From the NCBI GenBank assembly GCA_025352265.1, contig JANXTS010000039.1, positions 1 to 64,000 on the forward strand: a DNA stretch of 64,000 bases, in the 5' to 3' direction. The DNA is from Variovorax sp. (GTDB taxonomy: Bacteria > Pseudomonadota > Gammaproteobacteria > Burkholderiales > Burkholderiaceae_C). Each line of letters begins with the position of its first letter. Positions within the stretch are counted from its first letter, which is position 1. Below the pieces are notes generated by a model. It saw nothing but the letters and a program-made list of their open reading frames with translations. It had not been told where the DNA came from and searched no databases. Below are positions 25,639 to 37,521 of the stretch, piece after piece. Both the position numbers and the translations under genes were made by a program.

Positions 25639-27252
25639 TCATAGCGAGAACAACGCCTTGTGCTGCTCTCGCAACAGCGCTTTTTGCACCTTGCCCATCG
25701 CGTTGCGCGGCAATTCGGCAACGACGAAACAGCGCTTGGGGATCTTGAAGTTGGCGAGCCTGGACTTCAGGTCGGCCAGCATCGCGTCGGCATCGAGCGT
25801 GGCGCCGGCCTTGGCAATGACGATCGCGACCCCCACTTCGCCGAAGTCGGCATGCGGCACCCCGACCACCGCGCTTTCGGCCACACCAGACATATCGTTC
25901 AGGTAGCCCTCGATCTCGGCCGGGTACACGTTGTAGCCGCCGCTGATGATCAGGTCCTTGCTGCGGCCGACGATGGTGATGTAGCCGAGTCCGTCGATCT
26001 TGCCGACGTCGCCAGTCTTGAAGTAGCCGTCGGCGGTGAACTCTTCTCTGGTCTTCTCAGGCATGCGCCAGTAGCCGGCGAACACGTTGGGTCCGTTGAC
26101 TTCGATATTGCCGATTTCATCGGTGATGCACTCGCGACTGAAGCCGCCTTGTTCTTCTCGTTCAGCGTCTCTTTCGGCGTCTCTTTCGCCGTCGCCGTCG
26201 CCGCTCGACATGACGCGCAGCTTCACGCCCGGCAGCGCGAAGCCGACCGTGCCGCCACGCCGTTCGCCCTGAACCGGACGGTATGGATTTGAGGTCAGCA
26301 TCGCGGTTTCGCTCATGCCATAGCGCTCCAGAATCGTGTGTCCGGTGCGCTTACGAAACTCGTTGAACGTTTCAATCAACAGGGGTGCCGATCCGGCGAC
26401 AAATAGGCGCATGTTTCGCACCGCCACCTTGGTGAGGCCGGGCTCGGCGAGCAGCCGCACGTAGAGCGTCGGCACGCCCATGAACACCGTGGCGTCCGGC
26501 AATCTCGCGACGATGCGGCTGGGGTCGAACCTGCCGAACCACAGCATCTTGCTGCCGTTGAGCAGCGCGCCATGTATCGCGACAAAGAGCCCGTGCACGT
26601 GGAAGATGGGCAATGCGTGAATCAGCACGTCGCCGCCATCTTCGGCGTTGCGCCAGCCCCAGTAATCTTTCAGTACTTCGGCGTTGGACAGCAGGTTGCG
26701 GTGCGTCAGCATCGCTCCTTTGCTGCGGCCGGTCGTGCCGCTGGTGTAGAGGATCGCGGCCAAGTCGTCATCGGATTTTTGCGCGACGATATGGCGGTCG
26801 CTGCACAGCGCAGCGACTTCGAGCAGCGTGCCCGTGCGGTCGTCGTCAAGCGTAAAAACATGCTGCGTCCCGGTTGCATTGGCGATCGGCCCGACCCAAC
26901 CTGCATTCCCGCTGGTGCACACCACGACCGCAGGCTCGGCGTTGCCTATGAAGTACGCGATCTCTGCGCTCTGGTAGGCAGTGTTGAGCGGCAAGAACAC
27001 GTAGCCCGCACGCAGCGTGGCCAGGTACAGCAGCATTGCCTCGACCGACTTTTCGACCTGCACCGCGATGCGCGCGCCGGGCTCCAGATCGAGCGCGTCG
27101 AGCAGGTTGGCGATCATGGCGCTGGCGCGCTCGAGGTCGCGCCACGAATAAAACAGGCCGTTGTCGGTCTCGACCGCGATGGCGTCGAGGTCTGCCGGAA
27201 AGTTGGCGCGCAAGGCGGTGAAGAGGTTGGCGTTGGCGGTAGGCTTCGTCAT
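25639..27252 (-). CDS. matB: Malonyl-CoA synthetase (MatB-like acyl-CoA ligase)
   Basis: 537 residues from the ATG at 27252. It is an ANL-family ligase: P-loop LYTSGTTGRSKGAMLTHRNL, IFHVHGLFVAIHGALL, YGMSETAML, GYFKTGDVG and the C-terminal lysine segment LPRNAMGKVQKALLR. The HVHGLFVA and FGRFDP features are typical of MatB. It would make malonyl-CoA from malonate, CoA and ATP. A loop near residue 375 holds a tandem acidic/basic insert (GERDAERDAERE) from a near-perfect DNA repeat at about 26152-26207. The neighbouring malonyl-CoA decarboxylase supports the substrate. Confidence 0.88.
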   Translation of the reverse strand: MTKPTANANLFTALRANFPADLDAIAVETDNGLFYSWRDLERASAMIANLLDALDLEPGARIAVQVEKSVEAMLLYLATLRAGYVFLPLNTAYQSAEIAYFIGNAEPAVVVCTSGNAGWVGPIANATGTQHVFTLDDDRTGTLLEVAALCSDRHIVAQKSDDDLAAILYTSGTTGRSKGAMLTHRNLLSNAEVLKDYWGWRNAEDGGDVLIHALPIFHVHGLFVAIHGALLNGSKMLWFGRFDPSRIVARLPDATVFMGVPTLYVRLLAEPGLTKVAVRNMRLFVAGSAPLLIETFNEFRKRTGHTILERYGMSETAMLTSNPYRPVQGERRGGTVGFALPGVKLRVMSSGDGDGERDAERDAEREEQGGFSRECITDEIGNIEVNGPNVFAGYWRMPEKTREEFTADGYFKTGDVGKIDGLGYITIVGRSKDLIISGGYNVYPAEIEGYLNDMSGVAESAVVGVPHADFGEVGVAIVIAKAGATLDADAMLADLKSRLANFKIPKRCFVVAELPRNAMGKVQKALLREQHKALFSL

Positions 27253-27284
27253 GAGATGGTTCGAAAGATCGCGAACAAGGCGCG

Positions 27285-28100
27285 TCAAAAATCGGGAGCA
27301 CGTTTGACAAGAAAGGCGGCAATGCCTTCGCGATGCTCGGGAGAGTCGGCATAGTCATAGGCATTCGGCAGCAGGCCCAGGACCTCGCTCGAAGCAGATG
27401 CGTTCAAGGCAGCAAAAGTGCGCTTGTTAAGTCGCGCGGCGCGAGGTGCCAGCGCTGCAATGCGCAGCGCGTGGTCGTGCGCGGCACCGGGCACCTCGGC
27501 GTCCGGTAGTACGTGCAGCAAAAAGCCAGCGTCGTACAAACGCGTCGCGCTATGCACGCTGGCGGCCAGCAGCATGTCACGCGCGAGTACGTTACCGATC
27601 GCACCACAAACCAGCGCTGCTTCGCGCGGCGCCATCGGGAAGCCCAGTTTGGCAATCGGTGCGCCGAACTTCGCGGAGACTCCGGCGATACGGATGTCGC
27701 AGCAGCTCGCGATCTCCAGGCCCGCGCCCATACAAGCGCCTTCTATTTGCGCGACCAATGGCACGCGGCAATCGAGCATCGCCTGCAGCGGGGTCCACAC
27801 TTCGTCTTCGTGAAAAGCGCGCAGTCGCTCGGTGTCGAATCGAAACGACGGGTACTCGGAGATGTCACCACCGGCGCAAAAGGCGTTACCGGCACCGCGC
27901 ACGACGATGCACCGCAAGCCCTCATCGTTGCCGGCGAAGACAAACGCGTCACGCAGTTCGCGCCACATGGCACGCGTCATTGCGTTCAGGCGCGAGGCGT
28001 TGCTGAGCGTGATCCAAGCCACCGCACCTTCACGGTGAAAAATTACCGATGCACCGGGCGTCGCAGCCGGCGATGCTTTGCGCGACACCGCAACCGTCAT
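27285..28100 (-). CDS. Enoyl-CoA hydratase/isomerase (crotonase) family protein
   Basis: 271 residues from the ATG at 28100, which overlaps the stop of the Bug protein gene (ATGA). Crotonase oxyanion-hole segments are present: AGNAFCAGGDISEYP and IEGACMGAGLEIASCCDIRIA. Where classical hydratases carry GGTQRLPR, this protein has FPMAPREAALVCG, so hydratase activity is doubtful. Crotonase-fold decarboxylases or thioesterases are alternatives. Its place inside the malonate operon suggests a malonyl- or methylmalonyl-CoA-related step, but this is inference. Confidence 0.85.
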   Translation of the reverse strand: MTVAVSRKASPAATPGASVIFHREGAVAWITLSNASRLNAMTRAMWRELRDAFVFAGNDEGLRCIVVRGAGNAFCAGGDISEYPSFRFDTERLRAFHEDEVWTPLQAMLDCRVPLVAQIEGACMGAGLEIASCCDIRIAGVSAKFGAPIAKLGFPMAPREAALVCGAIGNVLARDMLLAASVHSATRLYDAGFLLHVLPDAEVPGAAHDHALRIAALAPRAARLNKRTFAALNASASSEVLGLLPNAYDYADSPEHREGIAAFLVKRAPDF

Positions 28101-29092
28101 TCGAGCTTGGCGCCCGAGGCCTTTACGACGCCAGCCCAGCGTTTGATTTCGCTGTTGACGAAGGCGCCGTACTGCGGGCCGACCAAGTTCGGAATCTCCG
28201 ACCCGTTGTTGGCCCAGATCGTCTTCAACTCGTCGGCCGTCATCGCCTTCTTCATCTCGTCGACGATGCGCGTCTGCACAGCCGCAGGCGTGCTCTTGGG
28301 CGCCCACAGGCCGTACCAGGTGGTCACGGTGTAGTCGGGCAAACCGGCTTCGCGGGCGCACGGCACATTGGGAAACGCCGGGTTCCGCTGCGCCCCGGAG
28401 ACCATTAGCGCCTTGATGTGTCCGCCCTTGATGTGCTGCGCCGACGAGCCGAGCCCATCGAACATCACGTCGACATTGCCTGCGATCAAGTCAGCCAGCG
28501 CCGGCCCGGCACCACGGTAGGGGATATGCGTGATGAAGGTGCCGGTCTGCAGCTTGAACAGCTCACCGGCCAAGTGGTGCGAGGTGCCCGCGCCGGCGGA
28601 TGCGTAGTTGAGCTTGCCGGGCGTGCGCTTGGCCTCGGCGATGAACTCCTGAATGGTGTTGGCCGACACCCGCTTGGGGTTGACGACGACGACCTGTGGC
28701 ACGTTGGCGATTAGCAGCAGCGGCACAAAATCCCGCTCGAGGTCATAGTCGAGTTTGGGGTAGACCGATGGCGCGATGGCATGGTGCACCGCGCCCATGA
28801 ACAGCAGGTAACCATCGGCTGCGCCCTTGGACGCGACGTTCGCGCCGAGCGTGCCACCGGCGCCGCCGCGGTTATCGACAACCAGCGTTTGCCCGGTCTG
28901 CTTGGTGAACTGGCCCGACAGTGGCCGGGCGAAAGCGTCGGTGCCACCGCCGGCCGGGAACGGCACGATCATCGTCACAGGCTTGGCCGGCCACGCGGCT
29001 TGCGCGCGCACGGCACCGGTCAAGACTGCGGCACCCGCGGCGGCCAGGCGCAAGACGTCCCGCCGGGGGAGCACTGAAAGAGGGTCTGTCAT
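28097..29092 (-). CDS. Bug/TctC-family periplasmic solute-binding protein
   Basis: 331 residues with a signal peptide that may use the Tat route (PRRDVLRLAAAGAAVLTG). Family motifs: WPAKPVTMIVPFPAGGGTDAFAR, VVDNRGGAGG, ASAGAGTSHHLAGELF, HIPYRGAGPALADLI and VPCAREAGLPDY. Bug proteins bind carboxylates in the periplasm, usually for TctAB permeases, which are absent here. In this operon malonate is the likely ligand; it could act in uptake with a distant permease or in sensing. Confidence 0.9.
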   Translation of the reverse strand: MTDPLSVLPRRDVLRLAAAGAAVLTGAVRAQAAWPAKPVTMIVPFPAGGGTDAFARPLSGQFTKQTGQTLVVDNRGGAGGTLGANVASKGAADGYLLFMGAVHHAIAPSVYPKLDYDLERDFVPLLLIANVPQVVVVNPKRVSANTIQEFIAEAKRTPGKLNYASAGAGTSHHLAGELFKLQTGTFITHIPYRGAGPALADLIAGNVDVMFDGLGSSAQHIKGGHIKALMVSGAQRNPAFPNVPCAREAGLPDYTVTTWYGLWAPKSTPAAVQTRIVDEMKKAMTADELKTIWANNGSEIPNLVGPQYGAFVNSEIKRWAGVVKASGAKLE

Positions 29093-29123
29093 CCGTAAAG
29101 TCTCCAGTCGTTTGAGGGATTGG

Positions 29124-30530
29124 TCAGCCCTTGAAGAAGAGTCCGTCGATGTCGCCCGACACCGCCACCTTTCCGTCGGCCAGCCATGCACGATGTTTGT
29201 CGAGCCGCTTTAAATCGTACAGATAGTTAACCATGAGGCCGAACGACTGTTTATGCCCTTTAGCGGACGGATCGCCCGCCCAGTTAAGCCGTTCGATGCG
29301 CGCGCCGTTGCCCAAATGAAAGCGCGCCACGGGGTCGAGCGGCTTGCCGTCGGCCAGCGAACGTCCGAGGTATTCGGCCGCTGCCTGCAACAACCAGTGG
29401 CCGAGCGGTGACTTGGCATCGATCCGCGAGGTAGGGTGTTGGGTCTCTGCATGTTGCGATTCATCGAGCGCCGCCAGCACCCGGTCGGCCGTTGGCGGCA
29501 ACGAACCGACGAGTTGCCCGATGGCGTCGGTCCGCCGGTCGTCCAGCTTGCCGAGCAGCAAGGTCGCGTTCTTGCCGAGCCAGTTACGAAAGCCCGGAAT
29601 CGGCGACAGCGTCGCAAAGACCTTTAGCTTCGGCAGTTCGCCCTGCAGCGTTTCGACCACGCGTTTGATCAGCGAATCGCCAAAGCTGACGCCGCGCAGA
29701 CCCGCCTGCGTGTTGCTGATCGAATAGAAGATCGCCGTTGTCGCTTTGGCGGCCGGCACTGCCGCAGCAGCTTCGTCCAGCAGCGGCGTGATGCCTTCGC
29801 TGATGCGGTCGACCAGTGCCACCTCCACGAAGATCAGCGGCTCGTTCGGCAGGCGCGGATGGAAAAAACCGTAGCAACGGCGGTCGCTGTCGTCCAGCCG
29901 ATTCTTGACGTCGGGCCAGCCCTTGATGTCGTGTACCGCCTCGTAGCGAATCAGCTTCTCGATCAGCGATGCCGGCGAATCCCAGTCGATGCGCCGCAGC
30001 TCCAAAAACGCGACGTCGAACCAGGTCGAGAACAGATGTTCCAGTTCGGCGTCGAGCGCGAGCAGTCGCTTGTCGCTCTTGATGTGCGGCAGCAGCTCGG
30101 CGCGCAAGTCGACCAGGAAGCGCATGCCCTCGGGCTCGACCGCAAAGCGCTGCAGGAGCCGCATGCGCGGCGACACCAGCGCGCGCCGCAGACGCATCTC
30201 AGCCTGGGCTTCGTCGGGCGTGCCGACTGCCGACTGGTGCTGATTGCGTGCGGCTTCCAGCTTCTTGGCATCGGCGGCGAAATGCTCGCTCATCAGCGCC
30301 CAGTGGTCGCGCCGGACCGCCGGGTCGGCAGCTGCATACGCCACGGCAACGTCATGGGCGCGGCGGCCGCCTTCGACCTCGCTTACGCGCGGATCGATCA
30401 CGGCCTCCAGCGCGGCGAGCACCTTGCGCAGCGCCCGCGGCGACATCTCTTCGTCGGCCTTGCGCAGCGTGACCTTCAGGCGCTCATGCGTGGTGCGAGC
30501 GCTCGGCTTCGCGATGGTTGCCATGTCCAC
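29124..30530 (-). CDS. matA: Malonyl-CoA decarboxylase
   Basis: 468 residues matching the malonyl-CoA decarboxylase family over its full length: a helical N-terminal domain (about 1-180) and a GNAT-fold catalytic domain. The conserved catalytic serine/histidine segments are visible in IFYSISNTQAGLRGVSFGD and ARFHLGNGARIERLNW. It converts malonyl-CoA to acetyl-CoA and CO2. It starts the malonate operon, which continues with the Bug protein, the crotonase-like protein and the malonyl-CoA synthetase. The start at 30530 could instead be the third codon at 30524. Confidence 0.93.
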   Translation of the reverse strand: MDMATIAKPSARTTHERLKVTLRKADEEMSPRALRKVLAALEAVIDPRVSEVEGGRRAHDVAVAYAAADPAVRRDHWALMSEHFAADAKKLEAARNQHQSAVGTPDEAQAEMRLRRALVSPRMRLLQRFAVEPEGMRFLVDLRAELLPHIKSDKRLLALDAELEHLFSTWFDVAFLELRRIDWDSPASLIEKLIRYEAVHDIKGWPDVKNRLDDSDRRCYGFFHPRLPNEPLIFVEVALVDRISEGITPLLDEAAAAVPAAKATTAIFYSISNTQAGLRGVSFGDSLIKRVVETLQGELPKLKVFATLSPIPGFRNWLGKNATLLLGKLDDRRTDAIGQLVGSLPPTADRVLAALDESQHAETQHPTSRIDAKSPLGHWLLQAAAEYLGRSLADGKPLDPVARFHLGNGARIERLNWAGDPSAKGHKQSFGLMVNYLYDLKRLDKHRAWLADGKVAVSGDIDGLFFKG

Positions 30531-30539
30531 GCCCCTCTG

Positions 30540-31364
30540 CTACGACGTTGCAACTGGTGCCGGCACCGGGCGCCGCGCGGCCCACAACCAGAGGCCGACG
30601 CCGAACAGCACCATCGGCACGCACAGCCACTGCCCCTGACTCAAATTGAGTGCCCGCAGGCCGAGAAAGTCGTCAGGCTCGCGAAAGAACTCAGCTATGA
30701 AACGGAAGATGCCATAGCCGATCAGGAACATCGCGGCTACCTGGCCTTGCTTTCGTTCCTTGCGGGCATAGAGCCACAGCAACACGAACAGCAGAATGCC
30801 TTCCAGCAGGAACTGGTACACCTGCGACGGATGCCGCGGCAGCATCGAGCCGCTCTGCGGAAACACCATGCCCCACGGCAGATCGGGGCTGCTGAAGCGG
30901 CCCCACAGCTCGCCGTTGATGAAGTTGCCGACACGCCCTGCGGCAAGACCCAGCGGCACGCACGGCGCGACGAAATCCATCACCTGCCAGAACGGCCGCG
31001 CCCGCGAACGGGCGTACCAGATCATTGAGGCGATGACGCCCAGCATGCCGCCATGAAAGCTCATGCCACCCTGCCACACGAAGAAAATCTCGAGCGGGTG
31101 CGTCAGGTAATAGCCGGGTTTGTAGAAGAGACAATAGCCCAGCCGGCCGCCGACGATGACGCCCATCACGCCGAGGAACAATATGTCCTCGATGTCTTTG
31201 CGTGCCCATGCCGCGGCACCATGAAGCGACCGGTAGGGCTCGTGGCGCAAGCGCCGAGTCGCCAGAAAAAAGAAGAGCGCAAAGGCGGCCAGATAGGTCA
31301 GGCCATACCAGTGGATGGCGATCGGTCCGAGCTGAAGCGCAATGGGGTTGATCTGCGGGTACAT
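30540..31364 (-). CDS. lgt: Prolipoprotein diacylglyceryl transferase
   Basis: 274 residues from the ATG at 31364 (a second in-frame start lies two codons upstream). Inner-membrane enzyme transferring diacylglycerol from phosphatidylglycerol to the lipobox cysteine of lipoproteins. Family motifs are [12 protein letters not shown], the Lgt signature [40 protein letters not shown] and FREPDDFLG. About seven membrane helices are expected. It lies next to the malonate operon but is functionally unrelated. Confidence 0.97.
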   Translation of the reverse strand: MYPQINPIALQLGPIAIHWYGLTYLAAFALFFFLATRRLRHEPYRSLHGAAAWARKDIEDILFLGVMGVIVGGRLGYCLFYKPGYYLTHPLEIFFVWQGGMSFHGGMLGVIASMIWYARSRARPFWQVMDFVAPCVPLGLAAGRVGNFINGELWGRFSSPDLPWGMVFPQSGSMLPRHPSQVYQFLLEGILLFVLLWLYARKERKQGQVAAMFLIGYGIFRFIAEFFREPDDFLGLRALNLSQGQWLCVPMVLFGVGLWLWAARRPVPAPVATS

Positions 31365-31436
31365 GAGCATGCGGATATTGTGCCGCGCCCCGCCGCCGTG
31401 TTCGTGTCGGCGTCCTTAGCGTCGATAAGGTTTGAA

Positions 31437-32375
31437 TCAACCGCCGCCGCGCTGCCTAACGAACGCCACGAAGCGTTTCAGCGGAGCGTTGGCACTTTGC
31501 GACGGCCACACCAGACTCGTCTCGCAGCCCGGCAACACCGGCGACGACTTGCGTCGCGTGGCGGACGCCAGCTCGTCTGCTCTTCGGTAAACCACGCCTG
31601 CTCGACGGAATTTCGTAACGCTCTGCGGCACCCACGCCACGCCGATGCCTCCCCACACAAGGTTGATGATGGTCTGCATCTGGATCGCCTCCTGCGCGAT
31701 GGCAGGTGCCAGCCCGGCCGCGTGGTACAGGCCGACGATGGCGTCGTGCAGGGAAGGCAGGATGCGCCGCGGAAAGATCACGAGCGGTTGAGCCAGCACG
31801 TCACTCAGCGCCGGCCGACTTACGCGGGCCAGCGGATGCCGGGCCGGCAAGGCAAGCACCAGCGGCTCTTCGGACACCGGCAGGCGCTCCAGCCCCGGCG
31901 GTGCGAAGCCGGGGGAATGCAGCATCAGGCCGGCGTCGATGTCGCTGCGCGCAAAGGCTTCGAGCTGCACGTCGCCGGTCGCCTCGACCAGTTCGAGCGC
32001 GACTTCGGGGCAAAGCACGCGAAACTCGCGAACCCAGGCCGGAAGCGTTTCGAAACCGATCGTGGAGACGAAAGCCAGTCGCACGCGTCCCACCTCGCCG
32101 GCCGCTGCGGCACGAGCGCGGGCCGGAAGTGCTTGAGCGCGGGCCAGCAATTCGCGCACCTCGGGCAATAGCGTCTCGCCGGCCGGCGTGAGCGCAACGC
32201 GGCGTCGCGTGCGGTCGAAGAGCATCACACCGAGCGTCTTTTCAAGCTGCGCAATGGCTTGCGTTACCGGCGGCTGCGTCATGTGCAGTCGTACCGCGGC
32301 GCGCCCAAAGTGCAGTTCTTCTGCGACGGCTACGAACTGCCGCCACGCACGCAAATCCACGGTCGCTTCTTTCAT
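31437..32375 (-). CDS. LysR-family transcriptional regulator
   Basis: 312 residues. The N-terminal winged helix-turn-helix is clear (FVAVAEELHFGRAAVRLHMTQPPVTQAIAQLEKTLG), followed by a LysR substrate domain. It is transcribed divergently from ilvD with 97 bases between, the usual arrangement for a LysR regulator and its target. The effector is unknown; regulation of ilvD or of itself is inferred from position. Confidence 0.93.
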   Translation of the reverse strand: MKEATVDLRAWRQFVAVAEELHFGRAAVRLHMTQPPVTQAIAQLEKTLGVMLFDRTRRRVALTPAGETLLPEVRELLARAQALPARARAAAAGEVGRVRLAFVSTIGFETLPAWVREFRVLCPEVALELVEATGDVQLEAFARSDIDAGLMLHSPGFAPPGLERLPVSEEPLVLALPARHPLARVSRPALSDVLAQPLVIFPRRILPSLHDAIVGLYHAAGLAPAIAQEAIQMQTIINLVWGGIGVAWVPQSVTKFRRAGVVYRRADELASATRRKSSPVLPGCETSLVWPSQSANAPLKRFVAFVRQRGGG

Positions 32376-32472
32376 ACGCTCAGCATATCAATGACTTCGA
32401 AAATAGGATTAGAAGCAATCAATCGTTCGTCCGATACTCGACATCCCACAAGATCACGCAACGAGAGACACC
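32376..32472. promoter_or_regulatory. Divergent LysR/ilvD promoter region
   Basis: The 97-bp gap contains GATT-N6-AATC (32407-32420), a short dyad that fits the loose T-N11-A LysR pattern. It is the best candidate operator, but the match is weak. Confidence 0.3.
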
Positions 32473-34167
32473 ATGGCCAACGAACCACTCCAGATCAACC
32501 GCCGCAGCGCCAACATCGTCGAAGGCAAAGCGCGCGCACCAAATCGCTCGATGTTCTACGCCATGGGCTACGAGGAGGCCGACTTCAAGAAGCCGATGGT
32601 CGGCGTCGCGAACGGCCACAGCACGATCACACCGTGCAACTCGGGCTTGCAGAAACTGGCCGATGCCGCCATCGAAGGCATCGAAGAAGCGGGTGGAAAC
32701 GCACAAGTGTTCGGCACGCCGACCATCAGCGATGGCATGGCGATGGGCACCGAAGGCATGAAGTACTCGCTCGTGAGTCGCGAAGTCATCTCCGACTGCA
32801 TCGAGACCTGCGTCGGCGGCCAATGGATGGACGGCGTGCTGGTGGTCGGCGGCTGTGACAAGAACATGCCGGGCGGAATGATGGGCATGCTGCGCGCCAA
32901 CGTGCCGGCGATTTACGTCTACGGCGGCACTATCTTGCCGGGCCGCTACAAGGGACAGGACCTGAACATCGTCAGCGTGTTCGAAGCGGTCGGCCAAAAC
33001 GCCGCCGGCAACATGAGCGACGAAGACCTGCGCGAGATCGAAATGCGCGCAATTCCCGGCCCCGGCTCGTGCGGCGGCATGTACACCGCGAACACGATGT
33101 CGAGCGCGTTCGAGGCGCTCGGCATGTCGCTGCCTTACTCGTCGACCATGGCCAATCCGCACGACGAAAAGCAGAACTCGGCCAAGGAGTCGGCCAAGGT
33201 GCTGATCGAAGCGATCAAGAAAGACCTGAAACCGCGCGACATCGTGACCAAGAAGGCGATCGAAAATGCGGTCGCCGTGATCATGGCGACGGGTGGCTCG
33301 ACCAACGCGGTGCTGCACTTCCTGGCGATCGCGCACACGGCTGGCGTCGAATGGACCATCGACGACTTCGAGCGCATGCGCAAGAAGGTGCCGGTGCTGT
33401 GCGACCTCAAGCCGAGCGGCAAATACCTGGCGGTCGACCTGCACCAGGCCGGTGGCATTCCCCAGGTGATGAAGGTGTTGCTGAAGGCCGGCCTGTTGCA
33501 CGGTGACTGCATCACCATCACCGGCGAGACGATTGCCGAAGTCCTGAAAGACGTGCCGGACGTGCCGCGCACCGACCAGGACGTGATCCGCCCCATCGAC
33601 AAGCCGATGTACGCCCAGGGTCACCTGGCCATCCTCAAGGGCAACCTGTCGCCCGAGGGTGCGGTCGCGAAGATCACCGGCCTGAAGAACCCCGTCATCA
33701 CCGGCCCGGCGCGTGTGTTCGACGACGAACAATCTGCCTTGACAGCCATCCTGGCCGGCAAGATCGTAGCCGGCGACGTGATGGTGCTGCGCTATCTCGG
33801 CCCCAAGGGTGGACCGGGCATGCCGGAGATGTTGGCCCCGACCGGCGCGCTGATCGGTGCCGGCCTGGGTGAAACTGTCGGCCTGATCACCGACGGCCGC
33901 TTTTCCGGCGGCACCTGGGGCATGGTCGTGGGCCACGTGGCACCGGAAGCCTACGCTGGCGGCACCATCGCATTCGTCGAAGAAGGCGACTCGATCACCA
34001 TCGACGCGCACAAGCTGGTGTTGGAACTGAACGTGCCCGAAGCCGAGATCGACAAGCGCCGCAAGGCATGGAAGGCACCGGCCCCGCGCTACACGCGCGG
34101 CGTGCAGGCCAAGTTCGCGTTCAACGCATCGAGCGCGAGTTCCGGAGCGGTGCTCGACAAGTATTGA
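32473..34167 (+). CDS. ilvD: Dihydroxy-acid dehydratase
   Basis: 564 residues, full length. Makes 2-oxo acids in valine, leucine and isoleucine synthesis using an Fe-S cluster. Cluster cysteines are in [26 protein letters not shown] and [14 protein letters not shown]; the GRFSGGTWG segment near the C-terminus is also typical. It is preceded by a GAGA-type ribosome binding site and read divergently from a LysR regulator. Confidence 0.96.
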   Translation: MANEPLQINRRSANIVEGKARAPNRSMFYAMGYEEADFKKPMVGVANGHSTITPCNSGLQKLADAAIEGIEEAGGNAQVFGTPTISDGMAMGTEGMKYSLVSREVISDCIETCVGGQWMDGVLVVGGCDKNMPGGMMGMLRANVPAIYVYGGTILPGRYKGQDLNIVSVFEAVGQNAAGNMSDEDLREIEMRAIPGPGSCGGMYTANTMSSAFEALGMSLPYSSTMANPHDEKQNSAKESAKVLIEAIKKDLKPRDIVTKKAIENAVAVIMATGGSTNAVLHFLAIAHTAGVEWTIDDFERMRKKVPVLCDLKPSGKYLAVDLHQAGGIPQVMKVLLKAGLLHGDCITITGETIAEVLKDVPDVPRTDQDVIRPIDKPMYAQGHLAILKGNLSPEGAVAKITGLKNPVITGPARVFDDEQSALTAILAGKIVAGDVMVLRYLGPKGGPGMPEMLAPTGALIGAGLGETVGLITDGRFSGGTWGMVVGHVAPEAYAGGTIAFVEEGDSITIDAHKLVLELNVPEAEIDKRRKAWKAPAPRYTRGVQAKFAFNASSASSGAVLDKY

Positions 34168-34200
34168 TCAGCGCCGGGCGGCCGCTCGATCGCCCTGCGT

Positions 34201-34458
34201 TTACTTGCGCCGCTTCTGCGCAGACCGGCTGTTCAACATCCCCAGCGCACTGCGCTGGCGGTCGATGCGGTTTTGCTTGCGCAGGTTTTCTTTCTCGATC
34301 ACCCGGCGCTTGGTGTAGCCCGACGCATCGGCATACGCCCACCATGCCACCGCGAGCGCGAACGGAATCAGCACGATCCACCAACTCAATTGGGCAACGA
34401 AGCCGACCTCGAGGTACTTCAACACCGCGCCCACTACTCCTACCAACAAAAACAGCAT
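34201..34458 (-). CDS. Small Trp-rich membrane protein
   Basis: 85 residues: one or two membrane helices (MLFLLVGVVGAVLKYLEVG and SWWIVLIPFALAVAWWAYAD) and a basic tail rich in Arg, Lys and Gln (KRRVIEKENLRKQNRIDRQR). This matches the small Trp-rich protein family seen in Burkholderiales. Function unknown. It is convergent with ilvD. Confidence 0.82.
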   Translation of the reverse strand: MLFLLVGVVGAVLKYLEVGFVAQLSWWIVLIPFALAVAWWAYADASGYTKRRVIEKENLRKQNRIDRQRSALGMLNSRSAQKRRK

Positions 34459-34560
34459 GACGCGTCCTTCAAGGAGAGTCGATCAAGGCACCGGACGCCG
34501 GAATAAGGCTACCTACAATGCTTGGCACCGGAATGTAACCTGCCCACAGAATTGCGATCC

Positions 34561-34866
34561 ATGAAAAAAATATTGTCCGCCGTTGCTATCAGTCTCTTCA
34601 TGACCGGCTCGGCCATGGCCGATCTGGCGCTGGCGACCTCGAAGAACTGTATGAGCTGCCACGCAGTGGAACGCAAAGTGCTCGGACCGTCGTTCAAGGA
34701 TGTCGCCGCCAAGTACAAGGACAACAAGGACGCGGTCGACATGCCGGCGACCAAGATCATGAAGGGCGGATCCGGCGTTTGGGGGCCGGTGCCAATGCCC
34801 GCCAACACACAGGTCAGCGACGCCGACGCCAAGAAGCTGGCAACGTGGGTACTCTCGACCAAGTAA
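34561..34866 (+). CDS. Periplasmic cytochrome c (class I, c551/c5-like)
   Basis: 101 residues from the ATG at 34561. Signal peptide MKKILSAVAISLFMTGSAMA, then a single heme site CMSCH at mature residue about 13, and the axial methionine probably in PVPMPAN. The length and LGPSFKDVAAKY fit small monoheme electron carriers. Electron partner unknown; no oxidase or reductase is adjacent. Confidence 0.93.
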   Translation: MKKILSAVAISLFMTGSAMADLALATSKNCMSCHAVERKVLGPSFKDVAAKYKDNKDAVDMPATKIMKGGSGVWGPVPMPANTQVSDADAKKLATWVLSTK

Positions 34867-34869
34867 GGA

Positions 34870-35340
34870 TCAGACGCCCGGGGCCGGCGTGATGATGGTG
34901 GCCGAGCGCCGGTCAAGCCGGTCTTCCAGTTGACCGATGTGTGCAGCCATCGTGTTGTCCGACTGATCTACCCGGGCCAGCACAGCGCGCTCCATATCGG
35001 CGGCACGTGCCGCCTGTTTTTGCTCCTGCGCCTCGATGAAGGCCCGCAACTCGGTAAAGCGCGACGCCTCGGCCTTGTCGGCCAGTTCACGCTGGGCCTG
35101 CAGTTCTTTGGTGTGGCGGCGCGTGTCCAGCATCAGCGTGCTCTGCAAATAGAACACGTAAGCCAGGAACATCAGCCCGAGCAACGCGGTGAGCCCCAGC
35201 ATGATGAGCCCCAGCGGCGCCGTCACCTGCATCACGCCGATCGACGTGATCGTCGGCGCCGACAGCCCGCCCCAATTGAGCGCAGCCAACGCCGCGATCA
35301 AAACCACCACCAAGACCAACGCTCCGGTTCTCACACCCAT
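34870..35340 (-). CDS. Membrane protein with two helices and a C-terminal coiled coil
   Basis: 156 residues from the ATG at 35340. Two N-terminal membrane helices (GALVLVVVLIAALAALNW and PLGLIMLGLTALLGLMFLAY) are followed by a long charged helical region (TKELQAQRELADKAEASRF onward), likely a coiled coil in the cytoplasm. It loosely resembles LapA-domain proteins. No catalytic motif is seen; function unknown. Confidence 0.7.
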   Translation of the reverse strand: MGVRTGALVLVVVLIAALAALNWGGLSAPTITSIGVMQVTAPLGLIMLGLTALLGLMFLAYVFYLQSTLMLDTRRHTKELQAQRELADKAEASRFTELRAFIEAQEQKQAARAADMERAVLARVDQSDNTMAAHIGQLEDRLDRRSATIITPAPGV

Positions 35341-35366
35341 GATTCGCACTCCCGATAAACAGCCCG

Positions 35367-37361
<1,995 letters not shown>

Positions 37362-37521
37362 GGTTGTCTCCTGAACCTGCTTGTAACGACGAGGCCGTCT
37401 ATGGGCGGTAATGTCGACGGACGCACTTACGGGTCACTGACGACCTTGATATTAGCCACACGCGACGGCGTAGCAACCCGTTTCCACTCCCTAAAATTAC
37501 CTTTTTCAACCTCTACGCCCA

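Noticed and set aside
32419-34011. 530-codon open frame on the minus strand
   Set aside because: Antisense to ilvD, which has clear catalytic motifs.
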